Below the pieces are notes generated by a model. It was not told the origin of the DNA, did no database searches, and saw only the letters and a program-made list of their open reading frames with translations. Shown here piece by piece: positions 1 through 6,720 of a stretch of 8,546 nucleotides of DNA; positions within the stretch are counted from its first letter, which is position 1; each line of letters begins with the position of its first letter. The position numbers and the translations under genes were made by a program. The stretch covers positions 1 to 8,546 of the forward strand of contig CAAEOA010000025.1 of NCBI GenBank assembly GCA_900757485.1. The letters run 5' to 3'. The DNA comes from Oscillospiraceae bacterium. GTDB taxonomy: Bacteria > Bacillota > Clostridia > Oscillospirales > Ruminococcaceae.

Positions 1-945
1 CGCCTCGTCTAAATCGGTCTGAGATGCCAAGTGTGCGGCACATCGCTGCATTAAATTGACTTCAATGGAGCGCACCTTGCAGCCGATTCTGGCGTGGATC
101 AACTGCTCCAGATATTTTCCGACGCCTGATAAATACTGATGACCGAATATATCTGTTGAACCGCTTTTCGTATCTTCTCCGATATAGTTACCGTGTTGAT
201 CCCGAATCCCTTCGCTGACTACGGCGACAATGTTATCGGTTGTTTGAAACAAGGTGTTTATTTGCTCGAGAAATGCATTTTCATCAAATGCAACTTCGGG
301 CAAAGCGACGATATCCGGTTTGCTGCCGCCAAGAAGTTTGGGCAAGGCAGCCGCCAATGTCAGCCATCCGCTGTCACGCCCCATGATTTCCATGATCGTA
401 ACGCTTTTTACAGCATAAATTGAAGTGTCTCGAATAATTTCATCGACGGTTACTGCAAGGTATTTTGCAGCGCTGCCGAATCCGGGCGTATGATCAGTCA
501 TAACCAGATCATTATCAATTGTTTTCGGTACGCCGATTACTTTGACGTCTTTTTTGATACGGCAAAAATATCTGTTAAGCTTATCGACGGTATCCATGGA
601 ATCATTGCCGCCGATATAGAAAAAATATCCGATGTTGTATTTATCAAAAACAGCTTCTATTTTTTGATAGCTTTCCGGATCCGAATCAATTTCAGCAAGT
701 TTGTAGCGACAGGATCCTAATGCCATTGCCGGTGTGATCTTGAGCAGATGCAGTAACTCTTCATTTTCCATCATATCCATTTCTTGAATATGGTCGGCAA
801 GAATGCCGCTGATACCGTTTACAGCACCGTAAACCTTGCCGATTTTTTCGGATGCGATGCCTTCTGCCAAAACACCTGCCAGAGATGCATTAATAGCGGC
901 ACTGGGGCCACCTGATTGACCGACTAAAAGATTTTTTAAAACCAT
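1..945 (-). CDS. Pyrophosphate-type 6-phosphofructokinase, partial (C-terminus beyond left edge)
   Basis: Phosphorylates fructose 6-phosphate to fructose 1,6-bisphosphate in cytoplasmic glycolysis. The visible 315 residues begin MVLKNLLVGQSGGPSAAINA, the nucleotide/phosphate loop of the PFK superfamily. Residues 112-116 read GGNDS and 140-146 read PKTIDND. ATP-dependent PFKs have GGDGS and PGTIDND at these sites, and the Asp and Lys seen here (Asp115, Lys141) are the known determinants of pyrophosphate use, so PPi is the likely phosphoryl donor and the reaction would be reversible. MGRDSGW (188-194) and the region 281-315, including QRCAAH, are substrate-site blocks of the family. ATG at 945 is the natural start because the SGGP loop follows at once; a GGAG lies about 14 bases upstream, rather far. 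PFKs of this clade are usually about 400 residues, so roughly a quarter is missing. It is divergent from murD with its own promoter. Family assignment is very secure; donor preference is inferred from motifs. Confidence 0.94.
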   Translation of the reverse strand, partial: MVLKNLLVGQSGGPSAAINASLAGVLAEGIASEKIGKVYGAVNGISGILADHIQEMDMMENEELLHLLKITPAMALGSCRYKLAEIDSDPESYQKIEAVFDKYNIGYFFYIGGNDSMDTVDKLNRYFCRIKKDVKVIGVPKTIDNDLVMTDHTPGFGSAAKYLAVTVDEIIRDTSIYAVKSVTIMEIMGRDSGWLTLAAALPKLLGGSKPDIVALPEVAFDENAFLEQINTLFQTTDNIVAVVSEGIRDQHGNYIGEDTKSGSTDIFGHQYLSGVGKYLEQLIHARIGCKVRSIEVNLMQRCAAHLASQTDLDEA

Positions 946-994
946 AATAAATAAAACCGCTCCAATACTTGTTTGAATTCATGCAATGTATATC

Positions 995-1023
995 AGTATA
1001 CCATGATTTTTTTGCTTCTGCAA
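995..1023 (-). promoter_or_regulatory. Sigma-A-like promoter of the phosphofructokinase gene
   Basis: Read on the minus strand, TTGCAG (1018-1023) and TATACT (995-1000) are separated by exactly 17 bases. The bases TGG directly before TATACT form an extended -10. Transcription would begin near 988, giving a leader of about 43 bases before the ATG at 945. An imperfect dyad, GTATA-N4-TATAC (988-1001), overlaps the -10 and start point and could be a regulator site, but it is short and AT-rich. Confidence 0.68.
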
Positions 1024-1076
1024 CCTATAACTTTGCTTTAATAAATTAAAGTAAATGAAAATATCTTCGTTTGTAC

Positions 1077-1105
1077 TTGAATATATTCTTGATTAGAAGT
1101 ATAAT
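1077..1105 (+). promoter_or_regulatory. Sigma-A-like promoter of murD and the downstream operon
   Basis: TTGAAT (1077-1082) and a perfect TATAAT (1100-1105) are separated by 17 bases. The predicted start of transcription is near 1112. That leaves only about 10 leader bases before the ATG at 1122 but about 52 before the ATG at 1164, which favours the later start for MurD. No other convincing promoter was seen before the terminator at 7574, so this may drive all six genes. Confidence 0.72.
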
Positions 1106-1163
1106 AATAAATTAGGAAATTATGGTTATTCATCAAATGAAGATAGAAAACGGGGTAAATGGT

Positions 1164-2555
1164 ATGTTGACAAAAGCAGAAGTTTTTTTTGAATCCATTC
1201 AGGATAAAAAAGTCACTTTTATCGGAATGGGAGTCAGTCACTTTGATTGCATTAAACTTTTTATGCAGAAAAATATCCGGGTGACAGTGGCTGATAAACG
1301 TACAGCCGAACAATTGGGAGAACGGTATCAGGAACTTTTGAAACTGGGCGTGCGTTTTGAGTTGGGAGAGCATTATCTGGATAATCTCTGCGATGCCGAT
1401 ATTATTTTTCGAACCCCCGGAATGAACTTTTTTTCTCCGGTGCTGTCAAAAGCAAGAGAGCTTGGAAAGGTCGTAACCTCCGAAATGGAAGTGTTTTTTG
1501 ACTTATGCCCCTGCAAGCTGTACGCGGTTACCGGTTCTGACGGAAAAACCACCACTACCACTTTAATCAGCGAGTTTTTAAAAGCGCAGGGGAAAACGGT
1601 GCATCTCGGCGGAAATATCGGCAGAGCGCTTTTGCCGATTATCGAATCCATTGATGAGCATGATGCGGCAGTAGTGGAATTATCCAGCTTTCAGCTGATT
1701 TCGATGAGAAAATCTCCTGATGTGGCAGTGGTTACCAATGTTGCACCGAATCACCTGGACGTACACAAGGATATGGACGAGTACATTGCCGCAAAGAAAA
1801 ATATTTTGCTTCATCAAAATGCTTTTTCAAAGACAGTATTGAATATGGACAATGATATTACCAATCAGATGTCTGAGCTGGTACGCGGAAAGCTCTATCA
1901 GTTCAGCCGCCGCAGTATACCCGATAACGGTGCGTATTTATCCGAAAACGGCAGTATTATCATGGTTAACAACGGAGAACAAACCGAAATTATGAAAGCG
2001 TCCGATATTCGTCTTCCCGGCATTCACAACGTGGAAAATTATCTGACCGCGATTTCAGCGGTTTATGATGATGTGGATCGCAACAATATCGTAAAAGTTG
2101 CTCGTGAATTTGGGGGCGTTGAACACAGAATTGAGTTTGTCAGAGAGGTGGGCGGTGTAAAATATTATAATGATTCCATTGCTACCAGCCCTACCAGAAC
2201 CATAGCGGGACTGAATTCTTTCGGGCAAAAGCTGGTGGTGATTGCCGGCGGATATGACAAAAAAATTCCTTTTGAGCCGCTTGCTCCGAAGCTGATTGAA
2301 AAATGCAAGCTGTTGATATTGATGGGATTGACCGCTGATAAAATAGAAAAGGCAGTAACGGAATGCGACGGATATAATCCGGAAGAGCTTAAAATTTTGC
2401 ATGTATCCACCATGGAAGAAGCCGTTCAAGTCGCAAAGGACAACACGACGCAAGGAGATATTGTTACGCTGTCCCCGGCATGCGCAAGTTTTGATAAATA
2501 TCCGAACTTTGAAGCAAGAGGGAATCATTATAAAGGATTGGTGAATGCACTTTGA
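1164..2555 (+). CDS. murD: UDP-N-acetylmuramoyl-L-alanine--D-glutamate ligase (MurD)
   Basis: Cytoplasmic Mur ligase that adds D-glutamate to UDP-MurNAc-L-Ala using ATP, a peptidoglycan precursor step. With the start at 1164 it is 463 residues, normal for MurD. An N-terminal Rossmann-like UDP-binding domain (VTFIGMGVS, 17-25) is followed by the ATP P-loop GSDGKTTT (114-121), NHLDVH (196-201), Lys211 in AAKKN at the carbamylated-lysine position, LPGIHNVEN (264-272), YNDSIATSPT (305-314), AGGYDKK (about 331-337) and the C-terminal block SPACASFDKYPNFEARG (437-453), which is diagnostic for MurD. An in-frame ATG at 1122 would add 14 residues. I prefer 1164 because the protein then begins where the family does (MLTKAEVFFES), a GGGG lies 8 bases upstream, and the promoter would leave almost no leader for 1122; however AGGA before 1122 keeps it possible. 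Its stop overlaps the next gene by 4 bases (TTGA), implying translational coupling. Confidence 0.95.
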   Translation: MLTKAEVFFESIQDKKVTFIGMGVSHFDCIKLFMQKNIRVTVADKRTAEQLGERYQELLKLGVRFELGEHYLDNLCDADIIFRTPGMNFFSPVLSKARELGKVVTSEMEVFFDLCPCKLYAVTGSDGKTTTTTLISEFLKAQGKTVHLGGNIGRALLPIIESIDEHDAAVVELSSFQLISMRKSPDVAVVTNVAPNHLDVHKDMDEYIAAKKNILLHQNAFSKTVLNMDNDITNQMSELVRGKLYQFSRRSIPDNGAYLSENGSIIMVNNGEQTEIMKASDIRLPGIHNVENYLTAISAVYDDVDRNNIVKVAREFGGVEHRIEFVREVGGVKYYNDSIATSPTRTIAGLNSFGQKLVVIAGGYDKKIPFEPLAPKLIEKCKLLILMGLTADKIEKAVTECDGYNPEELKILHVSTMEEAVQVAKDNTTQGDIVTLSPACASFDKYPNFEARGNHYKGLVNAL

Positions 2556-3604
2556 ATGAACAGATCGATTTTTCGACCGAAGAAATTTTGCAGCGGTTAA
2601 GTTTGGCTTCCGGTGTGTCAGGAATGGAAGGCAATGCTTGTCAGGTTGCCGCCCAATTGTTAAGAAAGTACAGTAAAAATGTTGTCTGTGACAGCTTCGG
2701 TAATGTGTATGCCAATATTGTTGAGCCGAAAGATGACGCGCCGGTTATCCTATTGGACGCCCATATCGATGAAGTCGGTTTGATTGTGACCGATATTGAT
2801 GATGACGGATTTTTGAAGATTGCCAAATGCGGAGGCGTTGATCGCCGATTACTGTTGGCTCAGCAGGTGACTGTCCACGGAAAAGAAAGCTTGACCGGTA
2901 TGATCACTTCAAAGCCTCCACATTTAGAGTCGGATGAGGAACGCAAAAAAGTGCCGGATTTTGATGATATTTCAATTGATATCGGAATGGATAAAGCATC
3001 TGCCAAGCAGTTTGTTTCTCCGGGAGACCGGGTTACCTTTTACAGTGAATACCGGTCATTATTAAACGGTAGGATAAGCGTAAAAGCGGTTGATGACCGA
3101 GGCGGAGTGACGGCAATATTGTACGCGCTGGAACTTTTAAAAAACAAAAAGTTGGATTGCGGATTGTCGGTGCTGTTTAGTTCTCAGGAGGAACTCGGCT
3201 TGCGTGGGGCAACCATCGGCAGCTATTTGCTGAAACCGGATATTGCTGTTTCGGTTGATGTTAGCTTTGGTTATACTTCGGATGCGCCCGAGCATAAATG
3301 CGGCAAGATGGGAGAGGGTCCGATGATTGGAATTGCTCCTACTTTAGATCGGGAAATCGGCAATGAACTGATGATAACTGCAACAGAAAACAGTATTGCT
3401 TATCAGCTTGAGGTAATGGGAGAAGAAACTTCTACCAATGCCGACGCGATTGGGATGATGCGTGGCGGTATTAAGACGGGGCTTGTATCCATACCGATAC
3501 GTTATATGCACACGCCGATTGAAACAGTAGTGCTTTCAGATATCGAAAATGTCGGCTGTTTGCTGGCAAAGTATGTTGAGCGGAAGGGAGCGAGTAAAAG
3601 GTAA
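2552..3604 (+). CDS. M42 family metallo-aminopeptidase, first paralogue
   Basis: Predicted cytosolic, metal-dependent aminopeptidase of the M42 (TET/FrvX/PepA-like) family, which usually forms large self-compartmentalised oligomers trimming short peptides. It is 350 residues, the usual length. Expected metal and catalytic residues are present: His71 and Asp73 (DAHIDEVG), Asp181 (AVDDRGG), Glu213-Glu214 (SQEELGLRG), Asp236 (VDVSFGY) and His320 (RYMHTPIE). The usual GGTDAGA block is instead TSTNADA (293-299), with Asn in place of the conserved Asp; this seems to mark a subfamily, and substrate preference may differ. The only plausible start is TTG at 2552: the frame has a stop at 2531 and no ATG before the conserved GVSG block. 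It overlaps the murD stop, and a purine-rich AAGGA lies about 14 bases upstream, far enough that expression probably depends on coupling. No signal peptide. It is followed by a paralogue with a 1-base overlap. Exact substrate unknown. Confidence 0.92.
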   Translation: MNEQIDFSTEEILQRLSLASGVSGMEGNACQVAAQLLRKYSKNVVCDSFGNVYANIVEPKDDAPVILLDAHIDEVGLIVTDIDDDGFLKIAKCGGVDRRLLLAQQVTVHGKESLTGMITSKPPHLESDEERKKVPDFDDISIDIGMDKASAKQFVSPGDRVTFYSEYRSLLNGRISVKAVDDRGGVTAILYALELLKNKKLDCGLSVLFSSQEELGLRGATIGSYLLKPDIAVSVDVSFGYTSDAPEHKCGKMGEGPMIGIAPTLDREIGNELMITATENSIAYQLEVMGEETSTNADAIGMMRGGIKTGLVSIPIRYMHTPIETVVLSDIENVGCLLAKYVERKGASKR

Positions 3605-4620
3605 TGATTCAAAATTTAGAAAAGCTTTGCTCTATATCCGGAATTTCAGGTCGGGAAAAGGCTGTATCAGAGGAAATTGAACGGCAGATAAAAGGACATT
3701 GTGAGTATCATTACGATAATCTCGGAAATTTGATAGCTGTAAAAAAAGGAAAAAATCAAGCCAATCACAAAGTGATGATTTCTGCACATATGGACGAGGT
3801 TGGAATGATCATTACCTCAGTCACTTCTGACGGAATGCTGCGTTTTGCGCCGGTGGGCGGTATTGATTCCCGTGTGTTAATCGGCAGAAGCGTGCTAGTC
3901 GGAGAAAAAATGTATGGTGTGATCGGCACAAAAGCAGTGCATCTGCAATCTCCGGAAGAACGCAAAACCGCAGTGAAAAGCGATGACTTGTTTATTGATA
4001 TCGGCGCGATTGACAAAGAAGACGCACTGAAGCATATTTCACTTGGTGAGAGCGTGTGCTTTGACAGCCCCTTTGTCTCATTCGGCAATGGATTTCTGAA
4101 AGGCAAAGCGATTGACGATCGATTTGGCTGTGCGTTGATGATTCGGATGATTCAGTCGGATTTGGAATATGACACGACGTTTGTGTTTTGTGTGCAGGAA
4201 GAGGTTGGACTGCGGGGAGCTAAGGCAGCTGCATACACGGTAAATCCTGATTTTGCAATTGTTTGTGAGGCAACGACTGCGGCGGATGTTGCGGATGTGC
4301 CGGATAATAAAAAGGTATGCAAATTAGGGAACGGAGCAGTAGTGAGCTATATGGACCACCGTACCGTATATGACAAAGAATTGTATGATTTGGCGTTTTC
4401 AACCGCGCAGGAACATCAAATTGCCTGCCAGACCAAAACAATGGTTGCGGGAGGAAATGATGCCGGTGCCATTCATACGTCGCGCGGCGGTGTCCGCACC
4501 ATGGCGATTTCGATTCCATGCCGTTATTTGCATTCTCCTTCCTGCGTCATTCAGCAGCAGGATATGGAAAGCTGTTATCAGCTGGTACGGTTAATGGCAG
4601 AACGGATACAGAAATTATGA
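3604..4620 (+). CDS. M42 family metallo-aminopeptidase, second paralogue
   Basis: Second M42 metallopeptidase, 338 residues, cytosolic, no signal peptide. Ligand and catalytic positions are intact: His62 and Asp64 (SAHMDEVG), Asp171 (AIDDRFG), Glu199-Glu200 (VQEEVGLRG), Glu222 in CEATTAAD where the first paralogue has Asp, and His310 (RYLHSP). The GGTDAGA block reads GGNDAGA (283-289), closer to the classic family sequence than the first paralogue. The start is ATG at 3604, sharing one base with the upstream stop (TAATG); GGGAG lies 13 bases upstream. Its own stop overlaps the next ATG as ATGA. The two proteins share domain order and all motifs but differ in flanking sequence, so they are an old tandem duplication rather than a recent one. 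They could assemble separately or together; TET complexes with mixed subunits are known in archaea. Older database names such as endoglucanase or cellulase M are misleading for this family. Confidence 0.92.
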   Translation: MIQNLEKLCSISGISGREKAVSEEIERQIKGHCEYHYDNLGNLIAVKKGKNQANHKVMISAHMDEVGMIITSVTSDGMLRFAPVGGIDSRVLIGRSVLVGEKMYGVIGTKAVHLQSPEERKTAVKSDDLFIDIGAIDKEDALKHISLGESVCFDSPFVSFGNGFLKGKAIDDRFGCALMIRMIQSDLEYDTTFVFCVQEEVGLRGAKAAAYTVNPDFAIVCEATTAADVADVPDNKKVCKLGNGAVVSYMDHRTVYDKELYDLAFSTAQEHQIACQTKTMVAGGNDAGAIHTSRGGVRTMAISIPCRYLHSPSCVIQQQDMESCYQLVRLMAERIQKL

Positions 4621-5360
4621 TTCAGTTGTTAACCGGTTTTGCTGCAAAACAACTGCTGCAGAGAGAAGCGGAACATCCGCAACTGGCTAAAATACAAGCG
4701 TTACTAAAGGCTTACGGAACGGAATACGATTTTTGCCGATTATATCGTCAGAACCTCGATGAGAATGACACGGCTTACATGTGTAAGTTGGATGACAGCG
4801 GTGTTTTATGGGTCGGAGAGCATTCCAATATACAGGAATGGACAGACTTTATCGGAATGGCAGGACTGTCGGAGATATCTGTTGCCGGTAAAAACGGATT
4901 CGAGCTGCAAAACAATGATACTGCCTATACTTGTCAAAGCGGAAACATTTTTGTGAAATTAAGTTCACGCTCGCCGGCTGATATAGAGAAAGAAAAAACA
5001 ACCTCTTTGTCACAGGTGTTTCAGGTCATCTCTCGCTGTTTCCCTAATTTGACTCAAAAACAGTTTGACGGCTGGTATTGCGATATTTCTCATAGAATTC
5101 GGCATGGCGTATGTAAGGTGTTTTTGCACCGGGAGTCTGCGGCGGTCGTTTTGAGCTATGAACAGACCGCAATCATCTCACAGTTTTGCGTGTTGCCGGA
5201 GCATCGCGGTCATGGAGTCGGCAGTCAGTTAATTAAGATAATTGAAAGCGTATACAGCGGGCAAAAATTGGTAGTTTTCAGCAAGGATGAAGCATCTGAT
5301 GATTTTTACCGAAAAAACGACTTTTTGCCCGCTGAAAGATGGTTTACCCTTCATCGATAA
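4617..5360 (+). CDS. GNAT family N-acetyltransferase
   Basis: Probable acetyl-CoA-dependent N-acetyltransferase of unknown substrate, 247 residues, soluble. The C-terminal third holds the GNAT signature: FCVLPEHRGHGVGSQLI (about 180-196) contains the acetyl-CoA pyrophosphate loop R-G-H-G-V-G (187-192), and DDFYRKNDFLPAERW (228-242) matches the family's closing motif, usually FYxKxGF. Residues 1-130 match nothing I can name, so the protein may have an N-terminal half that recognises the substrate or a degenerate second GNAT fold. The start is ATG at 4617, which overlaps the upstream TGA by 4 bases. The frame stays open upstream to at least 4518, but that would overlap the M42 gene by about 100 bases and is rejected. 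No clear Shine-Dalgarno is seen, in keeping with translational coupling. A 42-base gap separates it from the PLP enzyme downstream. Confidence 0.85.
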   Translation: MIQLLTGFAAKQLLQREAEHPQLAKIQALLKAYGTEYDFCRLYRQNLDENDTAYMCKLDDSGVLWVGEHSNIQEWTDFIGMAGLSEISVAGKNGFELQNNDTAYTCQSGNIFVKLSSRSPADIEKEKTTSLSQVFQVISRCFPNLTQKQFDGWYCDISHRIRHGVCKVFLHRESAAVVLSYEQTAIISQFCVLPEHRGHGVGSQLIKIIESVYSGQKLVVFSKDEASDDFYRKNDFLPAERWFTLHR

Positions 5361-5402
5361 GATAAGACGGAAAATAAAACGAAAAAGGAATATGAAATAT
5401 TT

Positions 5403-6674
5403 ATGTTGGAGCAATTTTTTGATTTGGACAAGCGTTTGATTGAATTAGCGGAAAAAGCAGAGAAACAAGCTAAGGATGCTTTTACCAGAATAGAGGCTAT
5501 TGCGTCATATAATGAAGCGAAGGTGCTGCGTGCTTTCATCAAAAACGGTGTCAGTGAAAGTCATTTTAAAGGAAGTACCGGGTACGGATATGACGACCGC
5601 GGCAGAGAAGTACTGGATGCGGTATTTGCAGATGTATTTGGGGCAGAGGATGCGCTGGTGCGTCATAATTTTGTTTCCGGCACCCATGCGCTTGCTACTG
5701 CGTTGTTTGGCGTTCTGCGTACAGGGGACAAGCTGGTTGCGATTACCGGAGCGCCTTACGATACCATGGAAGAGGTTATCGGCATTCGCGGTGAGGGAAA
5801 TGGCTCTTTAAAGGATTTCGGGGTTTCTTATGATGAGGTGCCGTTGCTTGATAACGGAACACCTGATTTGGCGAGTATTCCGGCGGCGGTTCAAAATGCG
5901 AAAGTGGCGTACATACAACGTTCGCGCGGCTATTCATTACGTCCGTCTTTGACGATAGAGCATATTGCCGAGTTGGTACAAGCAGTAAAAAAAGGTAACC
6001 CGGAAGCGATTATCATTGTAGACAACTGTTACGGGGAATTGGTAGAAAAGAAAGAGCCGCTGGCAGTCGGAGCGGATCTGATTGTCGGATCGCTGATTAA
6101 AAATCCGGGCGGGGGAATTGCACAGACCGGCGGTTACATCGCAGGGCGGAAGGATTTGGTAGAACTTTGCTCCTACCGCTTGACCACGCCGGGAATGGGC
6201 AAAGAGGTAGGATGTACCTTGAATCAATCCCGCGAGTTGTTTATGGGGCTGTTTTGGGCGCCTTCCGTAGTGGCTAATGCGGTAAAAACTTCTGTCTTTG
6301 CTTTATCGCTCTTTCAGTTGCTCGGATATGAAGCATACCCTCAATATGATGCAGAAAGGACCGATATTATTGCGGCGATTAAGCTGAATACCCCCGAAGC
6401 ATTAACTGCATTTTGCAGAGGAATCCAGAAGGGCTCCCCGGTTGACAGCTTTGTTACACCTGAACCGTGGGCAATGCCGGGCTACGACAGTCCGGTTATT
6501 ATGGCGGCAGGAGCGTTTACCTTGGGAGCGTCCATTGAACTTTCTGCCGATGCACCGCTTCGGGAACCTTATGCTGTTTGGATACAGGGCGGTCTGAATT
6601 ATACCAGCGGCAAAGCCGGTATTTTATTGGCGGCGCAATCCATGTTGGAACAAGGGCTGATATCGATAAAATAG
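5403..6674 (+). CDS. Met_gamma_lyase-family PLP-dependent enzyme ('aluminium resistance' family)
   Basis: Fold-type I PLP enzyme, 423 residues, of the Met_gamma_lyase / COG4100 family (Bacillus YnbB-like), annotated variously as methionine gamma-lyase, cystathionine beta-lyase or aluminium resistance protein. Likely a cytosolic lyase on a sulfur amino acid, but the true substrate is not settled. Visible features: STGYGYDDRGRE (58-69), a family-specific block; SGTHA (92-96) at the phosphate-binding position; PYDTMEEVIG (118-127); Asp207 in VDNCYGE, expected to contact the pyridine nitrogen; and Lys233 in SLIKNPGGG, expected to form the internal aldimine. GGYIAGR (243-249) follows. ATG at 5403 is the only good in-frame start, with AAAGGAA (5384-5390) 12 bases upstream. 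An ATG at 5392 is in a different frame. No hairpin is seen between the previous stop and this gene, so it probably belongs to the murD operon. Family is secure, reaction is not. Confidence 0.92.
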   Translation: MLEQFFDLDKRLIELAEKAEKQAKDAFTRIEAIASYNEAKVLRAFIKNGVSESHFKGSTGYGYDDRGREVLDAVFADVFGAEDALVRHNFVSGTHALATALFGVLRTGDKLVAITGAPYDTMEEVIGIRGEGNGSLKDFGVSYDEVPLLDNGTPDLASIPAAVQNAKVAYIQRSRGYSLRPSLTIEHIAELVQAVKKGNPEAIIIVDNCYGELVEKKEPLAVGADLIVGSLIKNPGGGIAQTGGYIAGRKDLVELCSYRLTTPGMGKEVGCTLNQSRELFMGLFWAPSVVANAVKTSVFALSLFQLLGYEAYPQYDAERTDIIAAIKLNTPEALTAFCRGIQKGSPVDSFVTPEPWAMPGYDSPVIMAAGAFTLGASIELSADAPLREPYAVWIQGGLNYTSGKAGILLAAQSMLEQGLISIK

Positions 6675-6706
6675 TTGACAGTATTTGTATTAAAATGATC
6701 TGAAAC

Positions 6707-6713
6707 AGGGGGT
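6707..6713 (+). promoter_or_regulatory. Strong Shine-Dalgarno fixing a TTG start
   Basis: AGGGGGT ends 7 bases before TTG at 6721. The next in-frame methionine is residue 17, inside the first membrane segment, so the strong site at ideal spacing supports TTG as the true start of the permease gene. Confidence 0.75.
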
Positions 6714-6720
6714 TGTTAGT

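Noticed and set aside
193..720. Two 76-residue plus-strand open frames (193-423 and 490-720)
   Set aside because: They lie antisense to the phosphofructokinase gene, whose frame is continuous and conserved; their translations look like no family.
1038..1373. Minus-strand frame across the murD promoter and 5' end
   Set aside because: It overlaps the conserved MurD N-terminus and two promoters, and has no recognisable motifs.
2055..2528. 157-residue minus-strand frame inside murD
   Set aside because: Antisense shadow of the conserved C-terminal MurD domain with no supporting start site.
4518..4616. Longer N-terminus for the GNAT protein from ATG 4518
   Set aside because: It would overlap the conserved end of the second M42 gene by about 100 bases; ATG 4617 in an ATGA overlap is the natural start.
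5361..5402. Possible terminator or promoter in the 42-base gap before the PLP enzyme
   Set aside because: The gap is A-rich with no inverted repeat and no paired promoter hexamers; only the AAAGGAA ribosome site is convincing.
6675..6700. TTGACA at 6675-6680 as an internal promoter for the permease gene
   Set aside because: The -35 match is perfect, but no acceptable -10 lies 16-18 bases downstream; TAAAAT at 6691 is only 10 bases away.
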